A DNA stretch of 64,000 nt from JAMHWF01 sp964371405 (GTDB taxonomy: Bacteria; Pseudomonadota; Gammaproteobacteria; Burkholderiales; Burkholderiaceae_C): contig CAYJLV010000016.1 of the NCBI GenBank assembly GCA_964371405.1, forward strand, positions 1 through 64,000. Direction: 5' to 3'. The position numbers and the translations under genes were made by a program. How positions within the stretch are numbered: position 1 is the stretch's first letter; every line of letters starts with the position of its first letter. Positions 57,369 to 64,000 of this stretch are shown one piece after another. The notes below the pieces were generated by a model that made no database searches, had not been told where the DNA came from, and saw only the letters and a program-made list of their open reading frames with translations.

Positions 57369-58775
57369 ATGGCACAGAGCCTCAACCATGCGCATTTCGA
57401 CGTCGTCGTGCTCGGCGGCGGCGCCTCCGGCATCGCCGCGTCCGCAGCGGCAGCGAAGAACGGCCGCAAGACGCTCATCGTCGAGTCGGGCACGATGCTC
57501 GGCGGCGAACTGCTCAGCGGCATGTCGCTCGACGGCGTGCTCAACGCGCGCGGCGAATACGTCGTCGGCGGCATCTCCGACGAGCTGTTCGCCGAGTGCC
57601 GCGAAATGGGCGGGTTCATCGGCCCGCTGCATGACCATCGGCTGATCTGCTACGTCTGCGTCGACCCCGAAATCATGAAGATCGCCGTCATGCGCGTGCT
57701 CGAGCGCCACGGCGTCACGCCGTGGCTGCAGACCTTCGCCGAGGACGTCGTCGTGCGCGACGGCGTCGTCAGCGGCCTCGTCGTCGTCAACAAGAGCGGG
57801 CGCACGCTGGTCAGCGCCGACTGGTTCATCGACTGCTCGGGCGACGGCGACCTCGCCGTGCGCGCCGGCGCGCCCTTCGAGCTGAGCGACGCCAGCGGCG
57901 ACCTGCAGCCGCTGTCGCTGATGTTCCGCATGAGCAATGTCGACACGCCGGCGCTGCTGCGCTTCGCACAGGCCAACGTCGAGTCGCTGGCGCTCGGCGA
58001 GAGCGACTACATCCGCGGCAACCTGAGCGACCGCCAGCTCGTCGACAAGCTCGTCGAGCAGGGCGAGCCGTCGGTGTTCTTCAAGAGCGAAGGACCGTTC
58101 CTCGGCGACGCGATCCGCCGCGGCGATCTGGCGCCGACCGCGCTGATCATGATCCAGCCGACCTCGAAGGCGCGGCGCGAGGTCTGCGTCAACGCCACAC
58201 GCATCGGCGGCAACATCGACGGCACCGACACGGCCGCCGTCAGCGCCACCGTCGGAGCGCTGATGGAGCAGGTGTGGAAGACGGCCGGCTTCCTCAGGAA
58301 GCACCTGCCTGGTTTCGAGCAGTCGACGTTCGCCGGCCTGGCGCCGCGCGTCGGCGTGCGCGAGACGCGCCGCGTCATGGGCGACTACGTGCTGACCCGG
58401 GACGACGTCGTCAGCGGGCGCAAGTTCCCCGACAGCGCCGTCGCCAAGGGCGCGCAGCACGTCGACATCCACCAGTCGGGCACGACGCAGATCCGCATCC
58501 CGATCGCCAACGGCGGCTCGTACGACATTCCGTTCGGCTGCCTGCTGCCGCTCGGCCTGAAGAACGTGATGGTCGCCGGCCGCTGCCTGTCGGCCACGCG
58601 CGAGGGCATGGGCACGGCGCGCACGATGGGCCCGTGCATGGCGATGGGCGAGGCGACCGGCACGGCGGCTGCGCTGTGCGCCGAACGCGGTCACACTGAG
58701 GTGCGGCAGCTCGCCGTGCGCGATCTGCAGCAGCGGCTGAGGCACAACGGCGCCGTGATCGACGGCGTGTACTGA
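57369..58775 (+). CDS. FAD-dependent oxidoreductase (PF12831 type)
   Basis: A 468-residue flavoprotein. The Rossmann FAD motif is DVVVLGGGASGIAASAAAAKNGRKTLIVE (residues about 11-39). WFIDCSGDGDLAVRAGAPFE and the C-terminal VMVAGRCLSATREGMGTARTMGPCMAMGEATGTAAA are typical of the FAD_oxidored family. I start at ATG 57369 because AAGGAG lies eight bases upstream; ATG 57342 is also possible. These enzymes often dehydrogenate or hydrate unusual carboxylic acids, but the substrate is unknown. Next come a Bug protein and an MFS carrier on the same strand, under a divergent IclR regulator, as in a catabolic operon. Confidence 0.88.
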   Translation: MAQSLNHAHFDVVVLGGGASGIAASAAAAKNGRKTLIVESGTMLGGELLSGMSLDGVLNARGEYVVGGISDELFAECREMGGFIGPLHDHRLICYVCVDPEIMKIAVMRVLERHGVTPWLQTFAEDVVVRDGVVSGLVVVNKSGRTLVSADWFIDCSGDGDLAVRAGAPFELSDASGDLQPLSLMFRMSNVDTPALLRFAQANVESLALGESDYIRGNLSDRQLVDKLVEQGEPSVFFKSEGPFLGDAIRRGDLAPTALIMIQPTSKARREVCVNATRIGGNIDGTDTAAVSATVGALMEQVWKTAGFLRKHLPGFEQSTFAGLAPRVGVRETRRVMGDYVLTRDDVVSGRKFPDSAVAKGAQHVDIHQSGTTQIRIPIANGGSYDIPFGCLLPLGLKNVMVAGRCLSATREGMGTARTMGPCMAMGEATGTAAALCAERGHTEVRQLAVRDLQQRLRHNGAVIDGVY

Positions 58776-58855
58776 ACTGTCGAGCTGCGAGACGCTCGCG
58801 AAGCCGCATCGCGTCGCAGCGTTGCAGGGCGGGTTGCTTGGTCGAGGAGACACAC

Positions 58856-59830
58856 ATGCGAAGAACGGTTCTGAAGTTTCTGGGGTTGGCGGCTGCGGCT
58901 GCGACCATGGCGATGGCCGCGCAGGCGCAGGACTTTCCGGCGCGTCCGATGAAGATCGTCGTCCCGTTCGCGCCGGGCGGCTCGACGGACGTGATGGCGC
59001 GCCTCGTCGCCGAGGGCTTGACGTCGCGGCTGCACCAGCAGGTCGTCGTCGAGAACAAGGCCGGCGCGGGCGGCAACCTCGGCGCCGACCTCGTCGCCAA
59101 GGCGGCGCCCGACGGTCACACGCTCGTCATGGGCTCGATCGGCACGCACGCGACGAACAGCCTGATCTACCCGCAGATGCCGTACGACACGCTCAAGGAC
59201 TTCGAGCCGGTGACGCAGGTGGCGGCCGTGACGCTGGTGCTGGTGACGCATCCGTCGCTGGGCGTCGGCTCCGTCAAGGAACTGGTCGCGCTGCTCGAGA
59301 AGCAGCCGGATCGCTACAACTATGCGTCGGGCGGCATCGGCGCGTCGCAGCACCTGGCGGGCGAGCTGTTCAAGTACATGACGAAGACGCGCATGCTGCA
59401 TGTGCCGTACAAGGGCAGCGCCAGTGCTCTCAACGACCTGCTCGCGGGTCGCGTGCCGATCATGTTCGCCGACCTTCCGCTCGTGCTCGCCCACGTGCAG
59501 AGCGGCAGCCTGAAGGCGCTCGCCGTCGGCGACGCGCGACGCAGCCTGGCGCTGCCCGACGTGCCGACCGTGGCCGAGGCGGGGATTCCCGGCTACACGG
59601 CAGCCGCGTGGTACGGCCTGTTCGCGCCGGCACGCACCGCCGCGCCCGTCATCGCGAAGCTGCAGGCCGAAGTCGCGGCCATCCTGCAACAGCCCGATGT
59701 GCGCAAGCGCATGACGGATCTCGGCGCGACGCCGATCGGCAGCAAGCCGTCGGAGTTTCGCGAGTTCCAGCGCAGCGAGATGAAGCGCTGGAAGGAAGTG
59801 GTCGACAGCGCGGCGATCCGCATGGAATGA
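58856..59830 (+). CDS. Bug/TctC-family periplasmic solute-binding protein
   Basis: A 324-residue receptor with a Sec-type signal peptide ending MAAQAQ (residue about 24). Blocks typical of Bug proteins: FPARPMKIVVPFAPGGSTDVMARLVAEGL, VVENKAGAGGNLGADLVAKAAPDGHT, HVPYKGSASALNDLLAGRVPIMFADLP and PDVPTVAEAGIPGY. The ATG at 58856 is preceded by GAGGAGA. It lies 80 bp after the FAD oxidoreductase and overlaps the MFS gene by four bases (ATGA). It probably captures a carboxylate for, or senses it with, this small operon. Confidence 0.94.
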   Translation: MRRTVLKFLGLAAAAATMAMAAQAQDFPARPMKIVVPFAPGGSTDVMARLVAEGLTSRLHQQVVVENKAGAGGNLGADLVAKAAPDGHTLVMGSIGTHATNSLIYPQMPYDTLKDFEPVTQVAAVTLVLVTHPSLGVGSVKELVALLEKQPDRYNYASGGIGASQHLAGELFKYMTKTRMLHVPYKGSASALNDLLAGRVPIMFADLPLVLAHVQSGSLKALAVGDARRSLALPDVPTVAEAGIPGYTAAAWYGLFAPARTAAPVIAKLQAEVAAILQQPDVRKRMTDLGATPIGSKPSEFREFQRSEMKRWKEVVDSAAIRME

Positions 59831-61005
59831 TCGCGCGCCGCCTGGCGCTGGCCGGCGCCGCGTCGTTCGCAACGATGGCCGCGCTGCGCGTCTGCGACCC
59901 GCTGCTGCCGCGCCTGGCGAGCGAGTTCGCCGTCGGCACCGGACGCGCCGGCCACACCGTCTCGGCGTTCGCCATCGCCTACGGCGTCGCGCTGCTGGCC
60001 TACGGGCCGCTGGCCGACCGCATCGGCAAGTTCACCGTCGTCACGCTGGCCACGCTGGCCTGCGCGGCGGGGGCGCTGGCCTGCTCCGTGGCGCCGTCGT
60101 TCGAGTCGCTGGTCGCCGCGCGCGCGCTGTCGGGCGCGGCGGCGGCCGGCGTCACGCCGCTGGCGATGGCGTGGATCGGCGACAGCGTGCCCTACGAGCG
60201 CCGCCAGGCAGTGCTGGCGCGGCTGATCGGCGCGACGACGCTGGGCATGATCGCGGCGCAGGTGTTGGGCGGCGTGCTCGCCGACACGATCGGCTGGCGC
60301 AGCGCCTTCGCGCTGCTGGCGCTGCTGTTCGCCTTCGTCGGCGCGTTCATGGCGCTCGAGCTGCGCCGCGGCGGCGATGCGGTCGCAGAGCCGTCGCCGG
60401 CCGCGCCCTCGACGCTCGACGCCATGCGCAGCGTGCTCGGCGGCGCGTGGCCGCGTCGCGTGCTGCTGTTCGCCTTCGTCGAAGGCATGTTCGTGTTCGG
60501 CGGGCTCGCGTTCCTGCCGGCGCATCTGCACCAGACCTTCGGGCTGTCGATGGGTGCAGCGGGCAGCGTCGTCGTGCTCTATGCAGCCGGGGGTCTGCTC
60601 TACAGCCGCCACGCGAGCACGCTACTGCGCCGCTGCGGCGAAGCCGGCCTGGCCCGTGTCGGCGGCGGGCTCATGTGCATCTACTTCGCGCTGCTCGCCG
60701 TGCTGCCGTCGTGGCCCTGGGCGCTCGCCGCCTGCCTGGCGGGCGGGCTCGGCTTCTACATGCTGCACAACACGCTGCAGACGCACGCGACGCAGATGGC
60801 GCCTACGCTGCGTGCCACGGCGGTGACGACGTTCTCGTCGTCGCTGTTCCTCGGTCACTCGCTGGGCGTGGCAGCGGCCGCCGCCGTCGTCGACCGGCAC
60901 TCGGCGATTCCCGTGTTCGCCGTGTCGGCGTTGGCGCTGCCGGTGCTGGCGTGGTGCTTTGCGGCGGCGGTGCAGCGGCGACAGGCGCAGTCGCACAGCT
61001 CGTGA
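59827..61005 (+). CDS. MFS transporter
   Basis: A 392-residue carrier with about twelve helices. The inter-helix motif A is seen in LLAYGPLADRIGKFTVV (loop 2-3), followed by AARALSGAAAAGVTPLAMAWIGDSVPYERRQAVLARLIGATTLGMIAAQVLGGVLADTIGWR (residues about 98-160), which recalls sugar- and drug-efflux MFS members. Its ATG overlaps the Bug stop. The 3' end touches a truncated IS3 transposase: the MFS stop at 61003-61005 lies within the first codons of that remnant. The normal length suggests the carrier is intact or has lost only a few residues. Confidence 0.88.
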   Translation: MIARRLALAGAASFATMAALRVCDPLLPRLASEFAVGTGRAGHTVSAFAIAYGVALLAYGPLADRIGKFTVVTLATLACAAGALACSVAPSFESLVAARALSGAAAAGVTPLAMAWIGDSVPYERRQAVLARLIGATTLGMIAAQVLGGVLADTIGWRSAFALLALLFAFVGAFMALELRRGGDAVAEPSPAAPSTLDAMRSVLGGAWPRRVLLFAFVEGMFVFGGLAFLPAHLHQTFGLSMGAAGSVVVLYAAGGLLYSRHASTLLRRCGEAGLARVGGGLMCIYFALLAVLPSWPWALAACLAGGLGFYMLHNTLQTHATQMAPTLRATAVTTFSSSLFLGHSLGVAAAAAVVDRHSAIPVFAVSALALPVLAWCFAAAVQRRQAQSHSS

Positions 61006-61922
61006 AAGCCGCGACGGAATTCGACTTGGGAGCGGCCCGGCAGCTTCATGACGGGTGCTTCCGGTACCCCCTGCCCGACATGTGCGAGGTGCTGGCCGTG
61101 AGCATCAGCGGCTACCGCGCCTGGCGCCGTGGCGGCAAGCCCGACCGTACGCGTCCGACGGACCCGCAGGCCGTGACCTTGATCAAGGCCATCCACGCCG
61201 CGGTCAGGGCCGCCTACGGCTCGCGGCGCATGCACCGCGAGCTGCAGGGCCGAGACCATTGCATCGGCCTGCGCCGCGTGGAGCGGCTGATGCGCGAGCA
61301 CGGCATCCGGGCGCGCCACAAGCGGCGCTACAAGGCGACGACGGACTCCAGGCACTCGATGCCGGTGGCCGAGAACCTGCTGGCGCGCAACTTCACGCCC
61401 GAGGCGCCGAACCGGGTCTGGACGGGCGACATCACGTACATCCAGACCGGCGAAGGCTGGCTGTACCTGGCCATCGTGCTGGACCTGTTCAACCGCGAGA
61501 TCGTCGGCTGGTCGATCAAGCCGCGGATGACCGCCGACATCGTCACCGACGCGCTGACCATGGCCTGGTTCCGGCGCAAGCCCGGTGCAGGCGTGATCTT
61601 CCACAGCGACCGCGGCAGCCAGTACGCCAGCCAGGCCATGACCACCAAGCTCACCGAGTACGGCATGACCGCCTCGATGAGCCGCAAGGGCAACTGCTGG
61701 GACAACGCGCCCACCGAGAGCTTCTTCAACAGCCTGAAGAACGAGCGCGTGCACGGCACGACCTACGCGACCAGAGCCGATGCGCAGGCCGACCTGTTCG
61801 ACTACATCGAGGTGTTCTACAACCGGAGTCGCCGCCACTCCACGCTGGGCTACAGCTCGCCAGTTCGGTTCCTCGAGAACTGGATCAGCAAGCATGCTGC
61901 TCAGCAATCCCTGGCGGCATAA
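61002..61922 (+). mobile_element. IS3-family transposase OrfB, 5'-truncated element
   Basis: An open frame encoding a DDE integrase-type transposase of about 280-306 residues: helix-turn-helix remnant LAVSISGYRAWRRGGKPDR, the HTH_21-like HRELQGRDHCIGLRRVERLMREHGIRAR, then the catalytic D in VWTGDITYI, D in HSDRGSQYAS and E in NAPTESFFNSLKNERVH. OrfA, normally just upstream, is missing; instead the MFS gene ends there. The likely native OrfB start (ATG 61080 or upstream) cannot be set without the full element. I cannot identify matching terminal inverted repeats. The right junction is probably just before 61950, where DUF1016 sequence begins. Confidence 0.85.
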
Positions 61923-61949
61923 GTGCGACCCGCTGGAAGACGAAATTCG

Positions 61950-62212
61950 ATGGGCACCTCAGCCTTCCCGGACATGAAGGGCTTCTCGCGCGCCAACTTG
62001 ATGTACATGCGCGCCTTTGCCGAGGCCTGGCCGGAGCCGCCAATCGTCCAACAGCTTGTTGGACGATTGCCATGGGGGCACAACCTGGTGCTGCTGACAC
62101 GCCTGAAAGACAGTGCGCAGCGCGTGGCCTACGCCCGCGCCGCCATCGACCACGGCTGGTCGCGCAACGTGCTGAACATCCACATCGAAACCCGCCTGCT
62201 GGAACGCACCGG
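61950..62212 (+). pseudogene. DUF1016/YhcG-type nuclease gene fragment
   Basis: About 88 codons match the N-terminal part of DUF1016 (PDDEXK-nuclease-associated) proteins: FPDMKGFSRANLMYMRAFAEAW, LPWGHNLVLLTRLKD, YARAAIDHGWSRNVLNIHIETRLLERTG. The upstream part is gone at the IS junction, and after GACTR-like codons near 62212 the sequence switches to a GIY-YIG gene in another frame. The C-terminal nuclease part is absent, so this is a remnant. Confidence 0.75.
62041..62069. repeat. Perfect 13-bp inverted repeat
   Basis: CAATCGTCCAACA and TGTTGGACGATTG are separated by GCT and would form a 13-bp stem. It lies inside the DUF1016 fragment, at codons for PIVQQLVGRLPWG. Confidence 0.7.
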
Positions 62213-63214
62213 CGCCTGTACGCGGTGCGTTTGGATCACCTTCGCAAGCTGCCCGAGGCGCACGCACTGCTGGCCGGGCTGGACAAGCCTGGTTTGCTGT
62301 CGGAAGCACCAGCAACGCCGGCCGACGTGGATGCATTGGACGGAGATGAATTGCTCGCCGAGCTGGGTGTCGGCAGCGACTCATCCAACCATGCAGACAT
62401 CACCGTGCTCCGCCATGTTCGCTCCCACGCCGAGAGACAGGCCGCGGAGGAGATCGCCGAGCGCACGCCGTGCGAGGACTTCGACAAGTTCCAGCCGCTG
62501 TTCGAGCGCGTGGAGCGCGAACTCAACGATGGCCTGCGCAAGGCGATTCCGTTCAAGGGCGAAGCCAGCATCAAGCAGGGGAGCTTCTTCGTCGTCGGCG
62601 GGCAGTTCGCCTACGTGGCGGAGAAGGCCGAAGAGTTCCAGACCAGCAGCGGACAGCCCGATGCGAGGCTGCGGCTCATCTACGGCAACGGGACCGAAAG
62701 CAATCTGCTGATGCGGTCGCTGCAGAAGGCGCTGACGCAGGACGGCAATGGGCGGCGACTCAGCGACCCGTATGCCGGCCCGCTATTCGGTGATACAGCC
62801 GAGCCGGACGACATCGAGACCGGCACGATCTACGTGCTGCGCAGCCTATCCAAGCACCCGTTCGTTTCCGAGCACCGAATGCTGATTCACAAGATCGGCG
62901 TCACGGGCGGCAAGGTCGAGACGCGCATCGCCGACGCCGAGAACGATGCGACGTACCTGCTGGCTCCCGTCGAGATCGTGGCCGCGTACAAGCTGCATAA
63001 CCTCAGCCGAAGCAAGATGGAGAACATCTTTCATCGCCTGTTCGGCGCCGTGCAGCTCGACCTGACCATCGAGGATCGATTCGGCAAGCCGGTGAAGCCG
63101 AGGGAGTGGTTCGTCGTGCCGCTGCACGTGATCGACGAGGCGGTCGAGCGCATTCGAGACGGGACGATCACCGAGCTTGTCTACCACCCGCAGACGGCCA
63201 GGCTCGTCGGATAG
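62210..63214 (+). pseudogene. GIY-YIG nuclease-family protein (T5orf172/Mug113-like), 5'-truncated
   Basis: About 334 codons in a different frame from the preceding fragment. RLYAVRLDHLRKLPEAHALLAGL marks the join. Then come PFKGEASIKQGSFFVVGGQFAYVAEKAEEF, LRLIYGNGTESNLLMRSLQKAL and the GIY-YIG-like core GTIYVLRSLSKHPFV ... HKIGVTGGKVETRIADAENDATYL with EWFVVPLHVIDEAVERI. Full-length relatives carry roughly 100 more N-terminal residues, from memory, so the gene lost its start. A GTG at 62225 could still give a shortened protein. The family is common near mobile elements and defence loci; its function is unknown. Confidence 0.75.
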
Positions 63215-63229
63215 CCCTCCTGGCCGTTC

Positions 63230-64000
63230 TCAGCTCGCGACGCGCGCGCGAAAGGCGCGCGGCGACACGCCGAGCGCGCGCGTGAACACGCGGCTGAAGT
63301 AGGCCGGATCGGCGAAACCGAGCGTGTAGGCGATCGTCGTCACGCTCATGTTGGTGTATGCCAGGCTGCGCCGCGCCTCGCGCATGACGCGTGCGTCGAT
63401 CAGCCGCGACGCCGACTCGCCGCCGGCAGCGCGTGCGACGCGGCTCAGGTGCGTCGGCGTGACGGCGAGAGCGCGCGCATAGTCGGCCACGCGCCAGTGC
63501 TCGAGATAGTGCGCCTCGAGCAGCGCCTCGAAGCGGCGCAGCAGGTCCGACTCCGGCGGCGGCCCGGCCACCGGGTCGGCCTCGGCCGCCGTGCGCGCCG
63601 TCTGGCCGAGCAGGCAGGCGCACAGGCCACGCAACAGCAGCGCGCGCGCGGCGGCGCGGCCGTTGAACTCGCGCCAGATCTGCCGCATCGTGGCGACGAT
63701 CGATTCGTCGGCCTCGAGCACGAGCGGGCGCGCCAGCGCGCGCCGCACGTCGCCGGCCTGCGACAGCAGTTCGTTGCGCATCTCCTCGGCCAGCGTCGCG
63801 ACGAAGCCCTGCGTGCCGGGCCGGAACGAGAAGCCGTGCACGTCGCCCGGCGGCACGTTGACGAGCGACATCGGCCCGAGCGCAACGTCGCGCCCTTCGA
63901 ACCGGGCCTGGCCGCCGCCGGTCTCGACCAGCAGCACCTGGTGCAGCCGCGCGTGGCGGTGCGGCTCGAACTCCCAGTCGTGCAGCACGGAGCGCTCGGC
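63230..64000 (-). CDS. AraC-family regulator (start beyond window end)
   Basis: At least 257 codons lie inside the window and the frame stays open to base 64000, so the true start is probably outside. The N-terminal cupin-like effector domain is WEFEPHRHARLHQVLLVETGGGQARFEGRDVALGPMSLVNVPPGDVHGF (within the first 50 residues here). The C-terminal pair of helix-turn-helices includes VADYARALAVTPTHLSRVARAAGG and VTTIAYTLGFADPAYFSRVFTRALGVSPRAFR. The cupin form resembles PobR/HpaA-like activators of aromatic catabolism, but no target is visible. It converges on the GIY-YIG remnant with a 15-bp gap. Confidence 0.9.
   Translation of the reverse strand, partial: AERSVLHDWEFEPHRHARLHQVLLVETGGGQARFEGRDVALGPMSLVNVPPGDVHGFSFRPGTQGFVATLAEEMRNELLSQAGDVRRALARPLVLEADESIVATMRQIWREFNGRAAARALLLRGLCACLLGQTARTAAEADPVAGPPPESDLLRRFEALLEAHYLEHWRVADYARALAVTPTHLSRVARAAGGESASRLIDARVMREARRSLAYTNMSVTTIAYTLGFADPAYFSRVFTRALGVSPRAFRARVAS

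Noticed and set aside
61055..63214. A single 719-codon open frame spanning the IS and the GIY-YIG region
   Set aside because: Its first half is an alternative frame of the transposase and of the DUF1016 fragment; only the part after about 62210 is real protein.

Overview
The window is about 64 kb of very GC-rich DNA (roughly 70 % G+C by eye). It reads as a chromosome segment of a betaproteobacterium of the order Burkholderiales. The gene families and short-range orders point there: fkpB-ispH-serS with tRNA-Ser, rph-rdgB-hemW, a phosphatase/kinase pair beside yicC, gmk-rpoZ-spoT, and many solitary Bug/TctC binding proteins. Genus cannot be fixed without database searches.

Layout. 1-4375: end of a biosynthetic cluster with an NRPS termination module (cut by the window start), a phosphopantetheinyl transferase and a Wzx-like flippase. 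4584-7217: a large secreted SGNH hydrolase carrying four He_PIG-type repeats and a duplicated flanking domain. 7359-28276: mostly housekeeping: tRNA-Ser(CGA), serS, ispH, fkpB, radC, an AT-richer orphan coiled-coil gene, an Smr protein, a GGDEF plus MinD-like pair, cheR-cheD-cheB, hemW-rdgB-rph, PP2C phosphatase plus Ser/Thr kinase, yicC, gmk-rpoZ-spoT, greB, nnrS and a HpaR-like MarR regulator. 28781-35345: a hybrid sensor kinase facing a secreted Cache-domain protein, a DUF2249 protein with a good NsrR-box candidate, nsrR itself, and a multi-pass membrane protein with a TIR-like cytosolic domain. 35459-39997: an EamA exporter and two thiamine-diphosphate enzymes.

The most unusual part is 40578-61005. 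Eight genes on the minus strand (50661 down to 40578) are so tightly spaced that they look like one operon. They encode a transhydroxylase/resorcinol-hydroxylase-type molybdenum enzyme (large subunit fused to an N-terminal SCP2-like lipid-binding domain, plus an Fe-S small subunit), two cupins, a tungsten aldehyde:ferredoxin-oxidoreductase homologue, a MoaD-like protein, a second bis-MGD oxidoreductase and a LysR regulator. A divergent LysR gene follows, then a Bug protein, a complete TRAP transporter, an IclR regulator, an FAD oxidoreductase, another Bug protein and an MFS carrier. The promoter regions of the Mo/W operon and of the TRAP operon share an almost identical 17-bp LysR-type palindrome exactly 50 bp from a shared CAGTCTAG (minus-strand -10 TAGACT). 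This ties import and catalysis into one regulon. I infer an oxygen-independent route for an imported carboxylated or hydroxylated, possibly hydrophobic aromatic compound; the substrate is unknown.

The right end (61002-63214) is a decayed patch: a 5'-truncated IS3-family transposase, a DUF1016/YhcG nuclease fragment and a 5'-truncated GIY-YIG protein, followed by an AraC regulator cut by the window end.
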